Of a stretch of 64,000 nt of DNA, positions 33,372 through 42,056 are shown one piece after another. The DNA is from an uncultured Faecalibacterium sp. (GTDB lineage Bacteria > Bacillota > Clostridia > Oscillospirales > Ruminococcaceae), in the NCBI GenBank assembly GCA_937880095.1, contig CALFLK010000013.1, forward strand, positions 353,198 to 417,197, given 5' to 3'. Every line of letters begins with the position of its first letter. The first letter of the stretch is position 1. The notes below the pieces were generated by a model that worked only from the letters and a program-made list of their open reading frames with translations, ran no database searches and was not told the origin of the DNA. Made by a program: the position numbers and the translations under genes.

Positions 33372-34271
33372 ATGTCAAAATCTTCGATCCGCCTGATTGC
33401 TTATGATCTGGACGGTACCATGTTAAATAATGATAAAAAAATCTCCGAAGCCAACCTTGCCGCACTGGCTGAAGCCCGTGACAAAGGCTGTGTTTTGCTG
33501 CCGGCAACCGGACGTCCGCTGTGTATGCTGTACGGCCCCATCATCGAAGTGCCGGGTGTGCGCTATGTATTGACCTCTAACGGTGCCGCCATCTGGGATG
33601 TGGGCAGCGACCCTTACGCAACCGTGCGCAGCTGTCGTGGTGATTTGATGGGCACACCGGAGGGTGAACTGCCTCCGGATGCACGTTGCATCGCACTGTC
33701 CCCCCTGCCGGTAGAAACCGCCATTACGGTAGTGGAAGCACTGCGTCCTTTCCTGCCCGGTGTTTTGAAGGTATTCGTTTCCGGTAAAATGCTGTATGAG
33801 CCTGCAAGCTTTCAGTGGGAACAGGAAAACGGCAAAGTAGGTTTCCGCCACGAACCGGGTCTTGCTGCCATCGTACCCAACCTGAGCGAAGCTCTCCCGG
33901 CTTGGGACGGACAAATCGAAAAGGTTTGTATGTTCTTTGAAACCGACGAAAAGCTCCAGCAGGCACGCAAAGCCCTCGATCAGCTGCCCAACATTGAAGT
34001 GGTACAGGGCGCACCGGATAATCTGGAAGTCACCTCTCCCGGCGTAGATAAAGGTCTGGGACTGGAAAAAGCCTGTGCAGCGTTGGGCATTGACCCTGCT
34101 TGTGCGCTTGCGCTGGGCGACAGCGAGAACGATTTCGCCATGCTGCGCCGTGCTGGTTTTGCCGGTGTGGTAGCCAACGGCTTCCCCGAAGCGAAAGAAT
34201 TGGCAGATTATATTTCTCAGGCAGACAACGACCATGACGGTGCTGCTGAAATCATCCACCACTATATCTGA
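33372..34271 (+). CDS. HAD-superfamily hydrolase, Cof type
   Basis: 299 aa, cytoplasmic phosphatase of the Cof/YidA group acting on small phosphorylated metabolites such as sugar phosphates or flavin/pyridoxal phosphates. Motif I YDLDGTML (10-17) with the nucleophile Asp, motif II TSNG, motif III Lys in the DKG region (GVDKGLGL), motif IV LGDSENDFAML. C2-type cap in the middle. Substrate cannot be assigned. Ribosome site AGAAAGGA. Confidence 0.92.
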   Translation: MSKSSIRLIAYDLDGTMLNNDKKISEANLAALAEARDKGCVLLPATGRPLCMLYGPIIEVPGVRYVLTSNGAAIWDVGSDPYATVRSCRGDLMGTPEGELPPDARCIALSPLPVETAITVVEALRPFLPGVLKVFVSGKMLYEPASFQWEQENGKVGFRHEPGLAAIVPNLSEALPAWDGQIEKVCMFFETDEKLQQARKALDQLPNIEVVQGAPDNLEVTSPGVDKGLGLEKACAALGIDPACALALGDSENDFAMLRRAGFAGVVANGFPEAKELADYISQADNDHDGAAEIIHHYI

Positions 34272-34277
34272 ATCCAA

Positions 34278-34317
34278 TAAAAACGGCACACAGAAGAATT
34301 TCTGTGTGCCGTTTTTT
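34278..34317. terminator. Bidirectional terminator
   Basis: AAACGGCACACAGAA stem over a 4-base loop with T-runs; serves the HAD gene and the dnaK operon end. Confidence 0.92.
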
Positions 34318-34335
34318 GTCATTTTATGGACGGAA

Positions 34336-35496
34336 TCAGCCGCCGAAATGGCTCTTCAGGTTCTTGAAGAAGCCCTTGCGCTTTTCGTAGTTGTCGTCCT
34401 TCATGGTTCCGTCGAACTTCTCCAGAGCTTCACGCTGGTGACGGTTCAGCTTCTTGGGGATTTCCACTTCGCACTTGACGTACATATCACCACGACCGCG
34501 ACCATTCACATACTGAATGCCCTTGCCGCGCAGACGGAATGTGGTTCCGCTCTGGGTGCCTTCGGGGATGGAGTATTCCACCTTGCCGTCCACGGTAGGC
34601 ACTTCTACCTTTGCGCCCAAAACAGCCTGACTGTAGGTAATGGGCAGGTTGACCCAAATATCATAGCCGTCGCGCTGGAACAGGTTGTCCGGGTGAACCG
34701 TAACCATTACGATTACATCGCCATTGGGACCGCCATTCTGGCCTGCATCGCCCATGCCGCGCAGTGCAATGCTCTGATCATCATCGATACCCGCAGGGAT
34801 CGTGACCTCCAGACGCTTCTTCACGCCGACTTTACCGCCGCCGTGGCACTTCTTACAAGGCGTTTTGATGATCTTACCCTTACCACCACAGCGCGGGCAG
34901 GGCTGCTGGCTCTGCATTACGCCAAAGGGGGTACGCTGCTGGCGCACGGTGTAACCGCGACCGCCGCAGTCCGGGCAGGTTTCGGGCGAAGTACCCTTTT
35001 CTGCACCGGTACCGTTACATTCGGGGCAGGTATCCTGACGGGTGATTTCCACGTTCTTCTTGCAGCCGTGAACAGCTTCCTCGAAGCTCAGAACCACACG
35101 CACACGGATGTCGGCACCCTTGCGGGGTGCGTTGGGGTTCGAGCGTCCACCGCCAAAACCGCCGCCGAAGCCACCGCCAAAGATATCACCGAAGATATCG
35201 CCCAAATCCCCAAAGCCGCCAAAGCCGCCGCCATTAAAGCCGCCGCCCTGACCGGCACCATAGTTGGGGTCTACACCGGCAAAGCCGAACTGATCATACC
35301 GCTGACGCTTTTCCGGGTCGCTGAGCACCTCGTTTGCTTCGTTGATCTCCTTGAACTTTTCCTCAGCTTCTTTGTCGCCGGGGTTGTAGTCCGGGTGATA
35401 CTTCAGTGCCAGCTTGCGGTATGCCTTTTTGATTTCATCGGCACTAGCGCCCTTCGCAACGCCCAGCACCTCATAGTAATCACGTTTATCTGCCAT
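34336..35496 (-). CDS. dnaJ: Chaperone protein DnaJ
   Basis: Hsp40 co-chaperone that stimulates DnaK ATPase. 386 aa with all type I parts: J domain with HPD (residues 34-36 region), Gly/Phe-rich segment (about 75-125), a Cys-rich zinc domain with four CxxCxGxG repeats (about 150-215), and C-terminal substrate domains. Last gene of the hrcA-grpE-dnaK-dnaJ operon. Confidence 0.98.
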   Translation of the reverse strand: MADKRDYYEVLGVAKGASADEIKKAYRKLALKYHPDYNPGDKEAEEKFKEINEANEVLSDPEKRQRYDQFGFAGVDPNYGAGQGGGFNGGGFGGFGDLGDIFGDIFGGGFGGGFGGGRSNPNAPRKGADIRVRVVLSFEEAVHGCKKNVEITRQDTCPECNGTGAEKGTSPETCPDCGGRGYTVRQQRTPFGVMQSQQPCPRCGGKGKIIKTPCKKCHGGGKVGVKKRLEVTIPAGIDDDQSIALRGMGDAGQNGGPNGDVIVMVTVHPDNLFQRDGYDIWVNLPITYSQAVLGAKVEVPTVDGKVEYSIPEGTQSGTTFRLRGKGIQYVNGRGRGDMYVKCEVEIPKKLNRHQREALEKFDGTMKDDNYEKRKGFFKNLKSHFGG

Positions 35497-35522
35497 ACAC
35501 TCTCACCTTATAACCGGCAAAT

Positions 35523-35545
35523 GCCGCCCCGGGTTCCGGAGCGGC
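35523..35545. other. Stable hairpin between dnaK and dnaJ
   Basis: Ten-base perfect stem (GCCGCTCCGG with CCGGGGCGGC, one G-T) and a 3-base loop, without a T-run, in the 107-base spacer. It could protect or separate the dnaK and dnaJ parts of the message. Confidence 0.5.
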
Positions 35546-35603
35546 TTTGCACTATCGGGCAGCCTGCCCCTTTAAGGACCGCCGCGCTTTCTTTGTTCAG
35601 TTA

Positions 35604-37463
35604 TTAGACTTCCTTGAAGTCTGCATCCACAACGCCGTCATCTGCAGGGCCGTTGTTCTGTGCGCCTGCATCGGGGCCGGGCTGCTGTGCGCCAGCCGCC
35701 TGCTGTGCAGCAGCTGCAGCCTGATACATACGCTCGAACACCTTGCTCAGCTCTTCCTGCTTTGCCTTGATGTCCTCAACGGTGCCGCTCTGAACAGCGG
35801 TCTTCAGGTCAGCCAGCTTTGCCTCAGCTTCGCTCTTCACGTCAACGGGCAGCTTGTCGCCGTTCTCCTTCAGCATTTTCTCCGTCTGGAAGACCATCTG
35901 GTCAGCGCCGTTGCGCAGGTCGATTTCTTCGCGCTTCTTCTTATCGTCAGCAGCGTACTGCTCAGCCTCGTGAACAGCCTTGTCGATATCGTCCTTGGAC
36001 ATATTGGTGGAAGCAGTGATGGTGATGCTCTGCTCCTTACCGGTGCCCAGATCCTTAGCGCTTACATGCACGATGCCGTTTGCGTCAATATCGAAGGTAA
36101 CTTCGATCTGAGGCACGCCACGGGGAGCCGGAGCGATGCCGTCCAGATGGAAGGTTCCCAGACTCTTGTTGTCCTTAGCGAACTCACGCTCGCCCTGCAG
36201 GACGTTGACCTCAACAGAAGGCTGGTTGTCCACAGCAGTGGAGAACACCTGGCTCTTCTTGGTGGGGATGGTGGTGTTACGGTCGATGATCTTGGTGCAA
36301 ACGCCGCCCAGAGTCTCAATGCCCAGGCTCAGCGGGGTAACGTCCAGCAGCAGCAGACCCTTCACGTCGCCCTGCAGAACGCCGCCCTGAATAGCAGCGC
36401 CAACTGCAACGCACTCGTCGGGGTTGATGCCCTTGAAGGGCTCGCAGTTCAGTTCCTTCTTAACAGCCTCAGCAACTGCGGGGATACGGGTAGAACCGCC
36501 AACCAGCAGGACCTTCTTCAGGTCGGAAGCCTTCAGGCCAGCGTCTGCCAGAGCCTGACGCACAGGGCGCATGGTACGGTCGACCAGGTCTGCGGTCAGT
36601 TCGTTGAACTTTGCGCGGCTCAGGGTCATATCCAGGTGCTTGGGGCCGGTTGCGTCAGCAGTGATGAAGGGCAGGTTGATCTGGCTGCTCATTGCGCTGG
36701 ACAGCTCGATCTTTGCCTTTTCAGCAGCTTCCTTCAGTCGCTGTGCAGCCATCTTGTCCTGACGCAGGTCAATGTTGTTCTCAGCCTGGAATGCATCAGC
36801 CATCCAGTCGATGATGCGCTGGTCGAAGTCGTCGCCGCCCAGACGGGTATCTCCGTTGGTAGCCAGAACTTCGGTAACGCCGTCGCCCATCTCAATGATG
36901 GAAACGTCGAACGTACCGCCGCCCAAGTCGTAAACCATGATCTTCTGATCATCTTCCTTGTCAACACCGTATGCCAGAGAAGCAGCGGTGGGCTCGTTGA
37001 TGATACGCTTAACATTCAGACCAGCGATGGTGCCTGCGTCCTTAGTTGCCTGACGCTGGCTATCGTTGAAGTATGCGGGAACCGTGATAACTGCTTCGGT
37101 AACGGTCTCGCCCAGATAAGCCTCAGCGTCAGCCTTCAGCTTCTGCAGAATCATAGCGCTGATCTGCTGGGGAGTGTAATCAGCCTCGCCGATGGAACCG
37201 TCAGCCAGCTTTGCCTGGGTGACGTGAACCTTGTTGCTGGTACCCATATCACGCTTGACGGAAGAAACGGTGTTCTCCGGGTTGGTGATAGCCTGACGCT
37301 TTGCAACCTGACCTACCAGACGATCGCCGGTCTTGGTGAAGCCGACAACGGAAGGCGTAGTACGAGCGCCCTCAGCGTTAGCGATAACAACAGGCTCGCC
37401 GCCTTCGATAACAGCAACACAGCTGTTGGTAGTACCCAAGTCAATACCAATGATTTTACTCAT
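35604..37463 (-). CDS. dnaK: Chaperone protein DnaK
   Basis: Hsp70 chaperone. 619 aa: [10 protein letters not shown] at the start, [10 protein letters not shown] and GGSTRIPAV in the ATPase domain, linker [11 protein letters not shown], substrate-binding domain and helical lid. The Gly/Ala/Gln/Pro-rich tail ends in [10 protein letters not shown], close to the conserved EEVD-like bacterial end. Normal length for a Gram-positive DnaK. Regulated by the CIRCE site upstream of hrcA. Confidence 0.99.
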   Translation of the reverse strand: MSKIIGIDLGTTNSCVAVIEGGEPVVIANAEGARTTPSVVGFTKTGDRLVGQVAKRQAITNPENTVSSVKRDMGTSNKVHVTQAKLADGSIGEADYTPQQISAMILQKLKADAEAYLGETVTEAVITVPAYFNDSQRQATKDAGTIAGLNVKRIINEPTAASLAYGVDKEDDQKIMVYDLGGGTFDVSIIEMGDGVTEVLATNGDTRLGGDDFDQRIIDWMADAFQAENNIDLRQDKMAAQRLKEAAEKAKIELSSAMSSQINLPFITADATGPKHLDMTLSRAKFNELTADLVDRTMRPVRQALADAGLKASDLKKVLLVGGSTRIPAVAEAVKKELNCEPFKGINPDECVAVGAAIQGGVLQGDVKGLLLLDVTPLSLGIETLGGVCTKIIDRNTTIPTKKSQVFSTAVDNQPSVEVNVLQGEREFAKDNKSLGTFHLDGIAPAPRGVPQIEVTFDIDANGIVHVSAKDLGTGKEQSITITASTNMSKDDIDKAVHEAEQYAADDKKKREEIDLRNGADQMVFQTEKMLKENGDKLPVDVKSEAEAKLADLKTAVQSGTVEDIKAKQEELSKVFERMYQAAAAAQQAAGAQQPGPDAGAQNNGPADDGVVDADFKEV

Positions 37464-37557
37464 AATAAATTTCTCCTCTCTAAATGGTTGGAAGTTGTTT
37501 TTATATTGGGATGTTGAAAAATCTTTTTATTCAAAAACGCGATAGGCGTTTGAAGCG

Positions 37558-38175
37558 TTATTCTGCTACGATAACAGTAGCGTGGCGAATGATGCGGTCG
37601 CCGATGCGGTAACCCTTCTGGTAAACCGTCATAACACAGCCGCTCTCGATTCCTTCGGGTGCGGGCATCTGGGATACCGCGTTCATCACGTTGGGGTCAA
37701 AGGGCAAGCCCATTGCCTCAATTTCGGTGATGTTCATCTTTTCCAGTGCCTGTGCAGCCTTGTCCAGCGTCATCACAACGCCCTTCTTGTAGGCTTCGTC
37801 GGTGGTGGGAGCGTTTGCTGCCATCTCCAGCGTGTCCAGAATCGGCAGGATGTGATTGACTGCGAAGCTCACACCATCGTTGAACTTCTGGTCTGCTTCG
37901 CGTGCGCTGCGCTTACGGAAGTTTTCATATTCCGCAGCGGTACGCAGCAGCTGATCTTTTGCATCTGCCGCAGTTTTTTCTGCGGTGTCCAGCTTTGCTT
38001 TCAGTGCTTCGATCTCTTTGGCTTTCTTGCCGAACAGATCTTTCTTTTCCTTGGCAGCAGGTGTACCTTCTGCCTTTTCCTCAGCAGGAGCCTGCTGCGT
38101 TTCCTCGGCAGCTGCCTTGGTCTCGTTGACCGTTGCTTCGGCAGCTTCCTGCTCGCGCTTGGCTTCTTCGCTCAT
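37558..38175 (-). CDS. grpE: Nucleotide exchange factor GrpE
   Basis: Releases ADP from DnaK. 205 aa: a low-complexity acidic N-terminus rich in Glu and Ala (1-60), a long coiled coil (about 50-110) with LLRTAAEYENFRKRS, and a C-terminal beta domain (GVVMTLDKAAQAL, GYRIGDRIIRHATVIV). Between hrcA and dnaK, as usual in Firmicutes. Confidence 0.97.
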   Translation of the reverse strand: MSEEAKREQEAAEATVNETKAAAEETQQAPAEEKAEGTPAAKEKKDLFGKKAKEIEALKAKLDTAEKTAADAKDQLLRTAAEYENFRKRSAREADQKFNDGVSFAVNHILPILDTLEMAANAPTTDEAYKKGVVMTLDKAAQALEKMNITEIEAMGLPFDPNVMNAVSQMPAPEGIESGCVMTVYQKGYRIGDRIIRHATVIVAE

Positions 38176-38211
38176 CTTCTATATCCTCCTTTAATGCAGG
38201 CAAAATCTAAG

Positions 38212-39234
38212 CTATCCTTTGGTTCCTGTCCGACCGGACATTCCCTTGCCCAATTCCTGTGCGCAGGCTTCCAGCACCGGGATCAAACGGGAGAACGGCA
38301 TTCTCGCCGGACCAACCAGTGCGATCGTACCGGTCAAACCGCCGCCAACCATGTATCGCTTTGCAACGATGCACAGACCGGGCATTGCAGGTTTCATGTC
38401 CTCTCCCAGAAAAACTGTGGTACGTCCGGTAGAAGGTGTAATCATGGCACCTGCGCGCTCATCGTCGTTGAGCTGTGTTACCAGCAGCGGCAGATAGGGC
38501 TGCAATTCTGGCCACTGGAGCAGGTACTGCTCGCCGCCCAGAAATACATGGGGCTTGGAGGAATCCTCCAAGATGCCTGCGGCTGCCATAATCACCGGAA
38601 CCAATGCGGAACCGGCTTGCTGGCACAGCGCATTCAGCATTGCCTGATTCAGGTCAACCGGTGCCACGAATGTCATATTGCTGTTCAGCAGTGCCGCCAG
38701 ATTTGCGGCATCGCTGCGGGTCAAACCACGGGTCACATGCGCCACACGGGTACGCACGCCACCTGCCGAGGTAACGGCAAGCACCGCCGCTGCATAGCGG
38801 CCAACCTGTACTACTTCATAATGTGCAATGCACAAGTCATCTGCCCGCGGGGTCGTAACCGCCGCTGTGCAGCCGGTCATCTTAGCGAGTGCTTTTGCAG
38901 CACCCTGTGCCAGCTTATCCGGCTCCTGATCCAGCGAAGCAAATGCTCTGCGGATCTCCTGTGCATCCTGCGGGTCCAGCTTCATGTCATCGTCCAGCAG
39001 GTTGTCCAGGTAAAAGCGGTAACCCTTTGCGCTGGGAACTCGTCCCGCGCTGGTGTGGGGCTGCTCCAGCAAACCCAGCTTGGTCAGTGCCGCCATTTCG
39101 TTACGCAATGTCGCACTGGACACCGCGCAGTCGAAGTAGTTGGCAAGCACGCCACTGCCGATTGGTTCGCCCTCCAACCCATAAAGCTGCACGATGGCCT
39201 GCATGATCTGTCGTTTTCTATCATCCATCGACAT
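38212..39234 (-). CDS. hrcA: Heat-shock repressor HrcA
   Basis: Represses the dnaK operon by binding CIRCE and is reset by chaperones. 340 aa, normal length: N-terminal winged helix (SSATLRNEMAALTKLGLLEQPHTSAGRVPS), a GAF-like middle and a C-terminal DNA-contact region. First gene of the operon; CIRCE lies 25 bases upstream of its start. Confidence 0.97.
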   Translation of the reverse strand: MSMDDRKRQIMQAIVQLYGLEGEPIGSGVLANYFDCAVSSATLRNEMAALTKLGLLEQPHTSAGRVPSAKGYRFYLDNLLDDDMKLDPQDAQEIRRAFASLDQEPDKLAQGAAKALAKMTGCTAAVTTPRADDLCIAHYEVVQVGRYAAAVLAVTSAGGVRTRVAHVTRGLTRSDAANLAALLNSNMTFVAPVDLNQAMLNALCQQAGSALVPVIMAAAGILEDSSKPHVFLGGEQYLLQWPELQPYLPLLVTQLNDDERAGAMITPSTGRTTVFLGEDMKPAMPGLCIVAKRYMVGGGLTGTIALVGPARMPFSRLIPVLEACAQELGKGMSGRTGTKG

Positions 39235-39258
39235 CGTGGTCGCCTCTCTTTCTCATCT

Positions 39259-39285
39259 TTAGCACTCGTTCTCCTTGAGTGCTAA
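39259..39285. promoter_or_regulatory. CIRCE operator
   Basis: Perfect TTAGCACTC - 9 bases - GAGTGCTAA, the HrcA binding site, between the promoter -10 and hrcA. Confidence 0.98.
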
Positions 39286-39289
39286 AACC

Positions 39290-39317
39290 ATTATATGCGA
39301 TTCCTGCAATCTGTCAA
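39290..39317 (-). promoter_or_regulatory. dnaK operon promoter
   Basis: TTGACA (39312-39317) and TATAAT (39290-39295) on the minus strand with a 16-base spacer; CIRCE begins 4 bases after the -10. Confidence 0.85.
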
Positions 39318-39491
39318 CCCCTATAAATACAAGTTTCAAAAACATTCATAATTCTGACATAATCGGGCTTACTTTTTCAGACCGAAACGCTTATTCCCCG
39401 TTCAAATGTCTTTATTTCAGTTCACTTCTGCTCATCTGTATAACGCTTCACGCTCTTTTGCATTTTCTCTTCTTTCTCTGAAAAAGAATGA

Positions 39492-39522
39492 AAAAAGAGA
39501 GACCCATCCCCGGTCTCTCCTC
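39492..39522 (-). terminator. Terminator of spoVT
   Basis: GAGAGACC/GGTCTCTC stem followed by CTTTTTTC on the minus strand. Confidence 0.75.
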
Positions 39523-39534
39523 TATTATGGCAGT

Positions 39535-40074
39535 TTACTCATCCATCTGCTTTGCCAGAAGCTCTGCGCTCAGCTCCACCGCAAGCACCTGTTCGGCGCT
39601 GGGGCTTGTCATGCCATCTGATGCCAAAATGCCCACTGCACCAATTACATCTCCTGCCGTCACCACAGGAGTTGCTACCAGAATCGCACGACTGCATCCT
39701 TCACAAGGCATCAGCTGTTCCCCGTCCCGGCTGGCTGTATACGTTTTGCGCTGGTCCATGATCCGTTCCAGCGGGCGAGCCACCCGCATTTCATAGAGTT
39801 CTTTTTTCCCGCTGCCTCCAGCCGCTACGATGCCGTCACGATCGCAGACAAACACCGTCGTGCCCAGCCGTTTTGCCAAAACGGCTGTGTGCTGTTCTGC
39901 CGCAGCAGAAATCTCCGCTACCGGAGAATACTTTTTGAAGATGACCTCGCCTTCTCCGGTTGTAAAAATTTCCAGTGGATCGCCTCGGCGAATTCTCTGG
40001 GTACGGCGAATCTCTTTGGGAATCACAATTCGACCCAGTTCATCAATACGGCGCACAATTCCGGTTGCTTTCAT
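39535..40074 (-). CDS. spoVT: Stage V sporulation protein T
   Basis: Transcription regulator of late forespore genes in Bacillus. 179 aa: SpoVT/AbrB swapped-hairpin DNA-binding domain (MKATGIVRRIDELGRIVIPKEIRRT, split at residues 1-50) and a GAF domain (about 55-178) with TVFVCDRDG and the Cys-containing MPCEGCSRAI loop. No other sporulation genes are in the window, so the cell may be a spore former, or may keep SpoVT for another role as some non-sporulating relatives seem to. Single gene. Confidence 0.93.
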   Translation of the reverse strand: MKATGIVRRIDELGRIVIPKEIRRTQRIRRGDPLEIFTTGEGEVIFKKYSPVAEISAAAEQHTAVLAKRLGTTVFVCDRDGIVAAGGSGKKELYEMRVARPLERIMDQRKTYTASRDGEQLMPCEGCSRAILVATPVVTAGDVIGAVGILASDGMTSPSAEQVLAVELSAELLAKQMDE

Positions 40075-40144
40075 AAAAAGCCCTCCTTAACAGGTTTTCC
40101 TTTAGTATCTGCCAAAACTGGAATTTTATTCTTTTGTGTTCCCA

Positions 40145-40183
40145 CAAAAAAATAGCAGGCGCTTTTCAGCGCCTGCTATTTTT
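40145..40183 (-). terminator. Terminator of brnQ
   Basis: AAAATAGCAGGCGC stem with its complement and T-run, between the end of brnQ and the start of spoVT. Confidence 0.9.
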
Positions 40184-40233
40184 CAGGTACGTTCAGGAAT
40201 CGGAAATTTCGTTATGAAAACATCTGCTGTATT

Positions 40234-41556
40234 TTATGCTTCTGCTTCTACCAGCGGGTTTGCCACGCGGTCAGCCAGCAGACCCACCAGCAGCATTGCC
40301 ACTGCTACGCTTACCCAGCCAAAGCCAGCATTGAACATGGGCAGCTTTCCAAACACAGTACCTACTACGCCCAGCGGCAGCTTTGCATTATGCATTGCAT
40401 ACACAACGCTGACAACGCCAGTGCCTGTTACGACACAAGGATATACGAAGCGGCTGTTCTTCCACAGCTTGTCGGTCAGACCCATCAGGATCAGAACGAT
40501 CGATACCGGATAGATTGCATCCAGAACCGGAACAGAAACGCTCAGAATTGCAGTCAGACCCATGTTGCACACCAGGAAGGAGAAACCAACAATCATGTAC
40601 ACCCACTGACGATAAGAAATCTTGCTGAACAGCGTAGAGAAATAACGAGAAATGGAGTTGATCAAGCCAACACAGGTAGTCAGGCAAGCCAGCGTAAAGA
40701 TCGCTGCCAGCAGCACAGCACCACCATTGCCGAACAACTGATACACGATGCAGCGCAGAGTCCATGCGCCGTTATCCTGAATGGGATACACGCCAGAACT
40801 GCACATACCCATATAAGCCAACATTGCATAAACCAGAACCAGAACACCGCCGGCGATGGTGCCAGCCACCACTGTATAATGAATCGTGGATTTCTTTTCC
40901 TTGATGCCAAAGGATGCCAACGTCAAGCTGATAACCAGACCGAAGTTCAGTGCTGCGATGGTATCCATCGTCTGATAGCCATCGGTAAAGCCCTGCATGA
41001 ATGCGGTGCTTTCGTATGCAACCTGAGGAGCTGCCACCTGCACATCGCCGCGGAACAAGAAGCTCAGGAACAAAAAGCCCAAACAACCCAGCGTCAGCGG
41101 GGTCAGAATCTTACCGATACGGTCTACCAGCTTGGTGGGATTCAGGCACAGCCACAAAGCCAACAGGAAGAATACCAGCGAATACAGTACCATGCACAGG
41201 GTCAGGTTGGTGCCTTCGGGCAGGTACGGTGCAACCGCCATTTCAAACGGCACAGATGCCGCACGGGGGATGCCCAAACCAGGACCGATAGACAAATAGA
41301 TCAGGATGGTGAAGACCAGTGCAAAGCGTTTACCGACCTTGCGTCCCAGCTTTTCCAGACCATCAAACTCTGCCACTACGATGACACCCAGCACCGGCAG
41401 AACAACTGCTGTGACAAAGAAGCCAACGAATGCGCTTACGGTGTGGCCGCCAGCATTCTGTCCCAGGAAGGGCGGGAAGATCAGGTTACCCGCGCCAAAG
41501 AACAGGGAAAACAGCATAAAGCTGACCACCAACAGGTTTTTCTTGCTTAGTTTCAT
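40234..41556 (-). CDS. brnQ: Branched-chain amino acid carrier (BrnQ/LIVCS)
   Basis: Cation-coupled uptake of leucine, isoleucine and valine. 440 aa with 12 predicted membrane helices; the N-terminus SFMLFSLFFGAGNLIFPPFLG and the IGPGLGIPRAASVPFE stretch are BrnQ hallmarks (quoted in part). Ribosome site GGAGAA. Preceded by a full T-box leader read as Ile-specific, so uptake rises when tRNA-Ile is uncharged. Confidence 0.96.
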   Translation of the reverse strand: MKLSKKNLLVVSFMLFSLFFGAGNLIFPPFLGQNAGGHTVSAFVGFFVTAVVLPVLGVIVVAEFDGLEKLGRKVGKRFALVFTILIYLSIGPGLGIPRAASVPFEMAVAPYLPEGTNLTLCMVLYSLVFFLLALWLCLNPTKLVDRIGKILTPLTLGCLGFLFLSFLFRGDVQVAAPQVAYESTAFMQGFTDGYQTMDTIAALNFGLVISLTLASFGIKEKKSTIHYTVVAGTIAGGVLVLVYAMLAYMGMCSSGVYPIQDNGAWTLRCIVYQLFGNGGAVLLAAIFTLACLTTCVGLINSISRYFSTLFSKISYRQWVYMIVGFSFLVCNMGLTAILSVSVPVLDAIYPVSIVLILMGLTDKLWKNSRFVYPCVVTGTGVVSVVYAMHNAKLPLGVVGTVFGKLPMFNAGFGWVSVAVAMLLVGLLADRVANPLVEAEA

Positions 41557-41640
41557 AACGATTCTCCTTTTCCTCTTTTCTTTTCCTACTTTACGTACTC
41601 TCTTTCCCCAAATTTTTATCCGCTCCCTAAACGGAAAAAT

Positions 41641-41934
41641 AAAAGGCTCGTCTCAAATTGCTTTGAGACGAGCCTTGTCAAAAACAATACCCGCGGTACC
41701 ACTCAAATTGCACGGCTTTCGCCGTACCACTTTCGGACTCTAACAAGCCCTATGCACTAACGTAGCATGCACGGAAAGCCCTACTTACAACATTGTTTTT
41801 AGGCTTTCAGCTCGGAAGGGATGGGATCTTTTAGCCGCTGTTTGTCTGGCTCGCACCAATGCCTGACTCTCTGGAAAACGCTCTGCTAAATCCGTCTTCG
41901 TCATCGCTGTTGTATAAAGCTATATGAATTTGTT
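41641..41934 (-). promoter_or_regulatory. T-box leader of brnQ (probable Ile, AUC specifier)
   Basis: Minus-strand leader. T-box sequence GAGTGGTACCGCGG at 41691-41704; terminator hairpin AAGGCTCGTCTCAAA at 41641-41676 with TTTTATTTTT after it. CCAGAGAGTC and the GGTGCGAGCC stem II/III features are present. The specifier, placed six bases before GAGC, is ATC at 41820-41822, an Ile codon, which fits the transporter. Confidence 0.88.
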
Positions 41935-41940
41935 GGCTGA

Positions 41941-41970
41941 ATTCTATCACCAACGTCTATGTTTTGTCAA
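41941..41970 (-). promoter_or_regulatory. brnQ promoter
   Basis: TTGACA (41965-41970) and TAGAAT (41941-41946) on the minus strand, 18-base spacer. Confidence 0.75.
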
Positions 41971-42056
41971 GTAAATTATTAAATTTCTTTGAATTTCTTT
42001 TTTTACTGTACATTCCGTACGAACATCGCGCAAAACAACCGTGTCTTTGCACAATT

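Noticed and set aside
39535..40074. Taking SpoVT as proof that the organism forms spores
   Set aside because: No other sporulation gene is in the window, and SpoVT-like regulators may persist in non-sporulating relatives.
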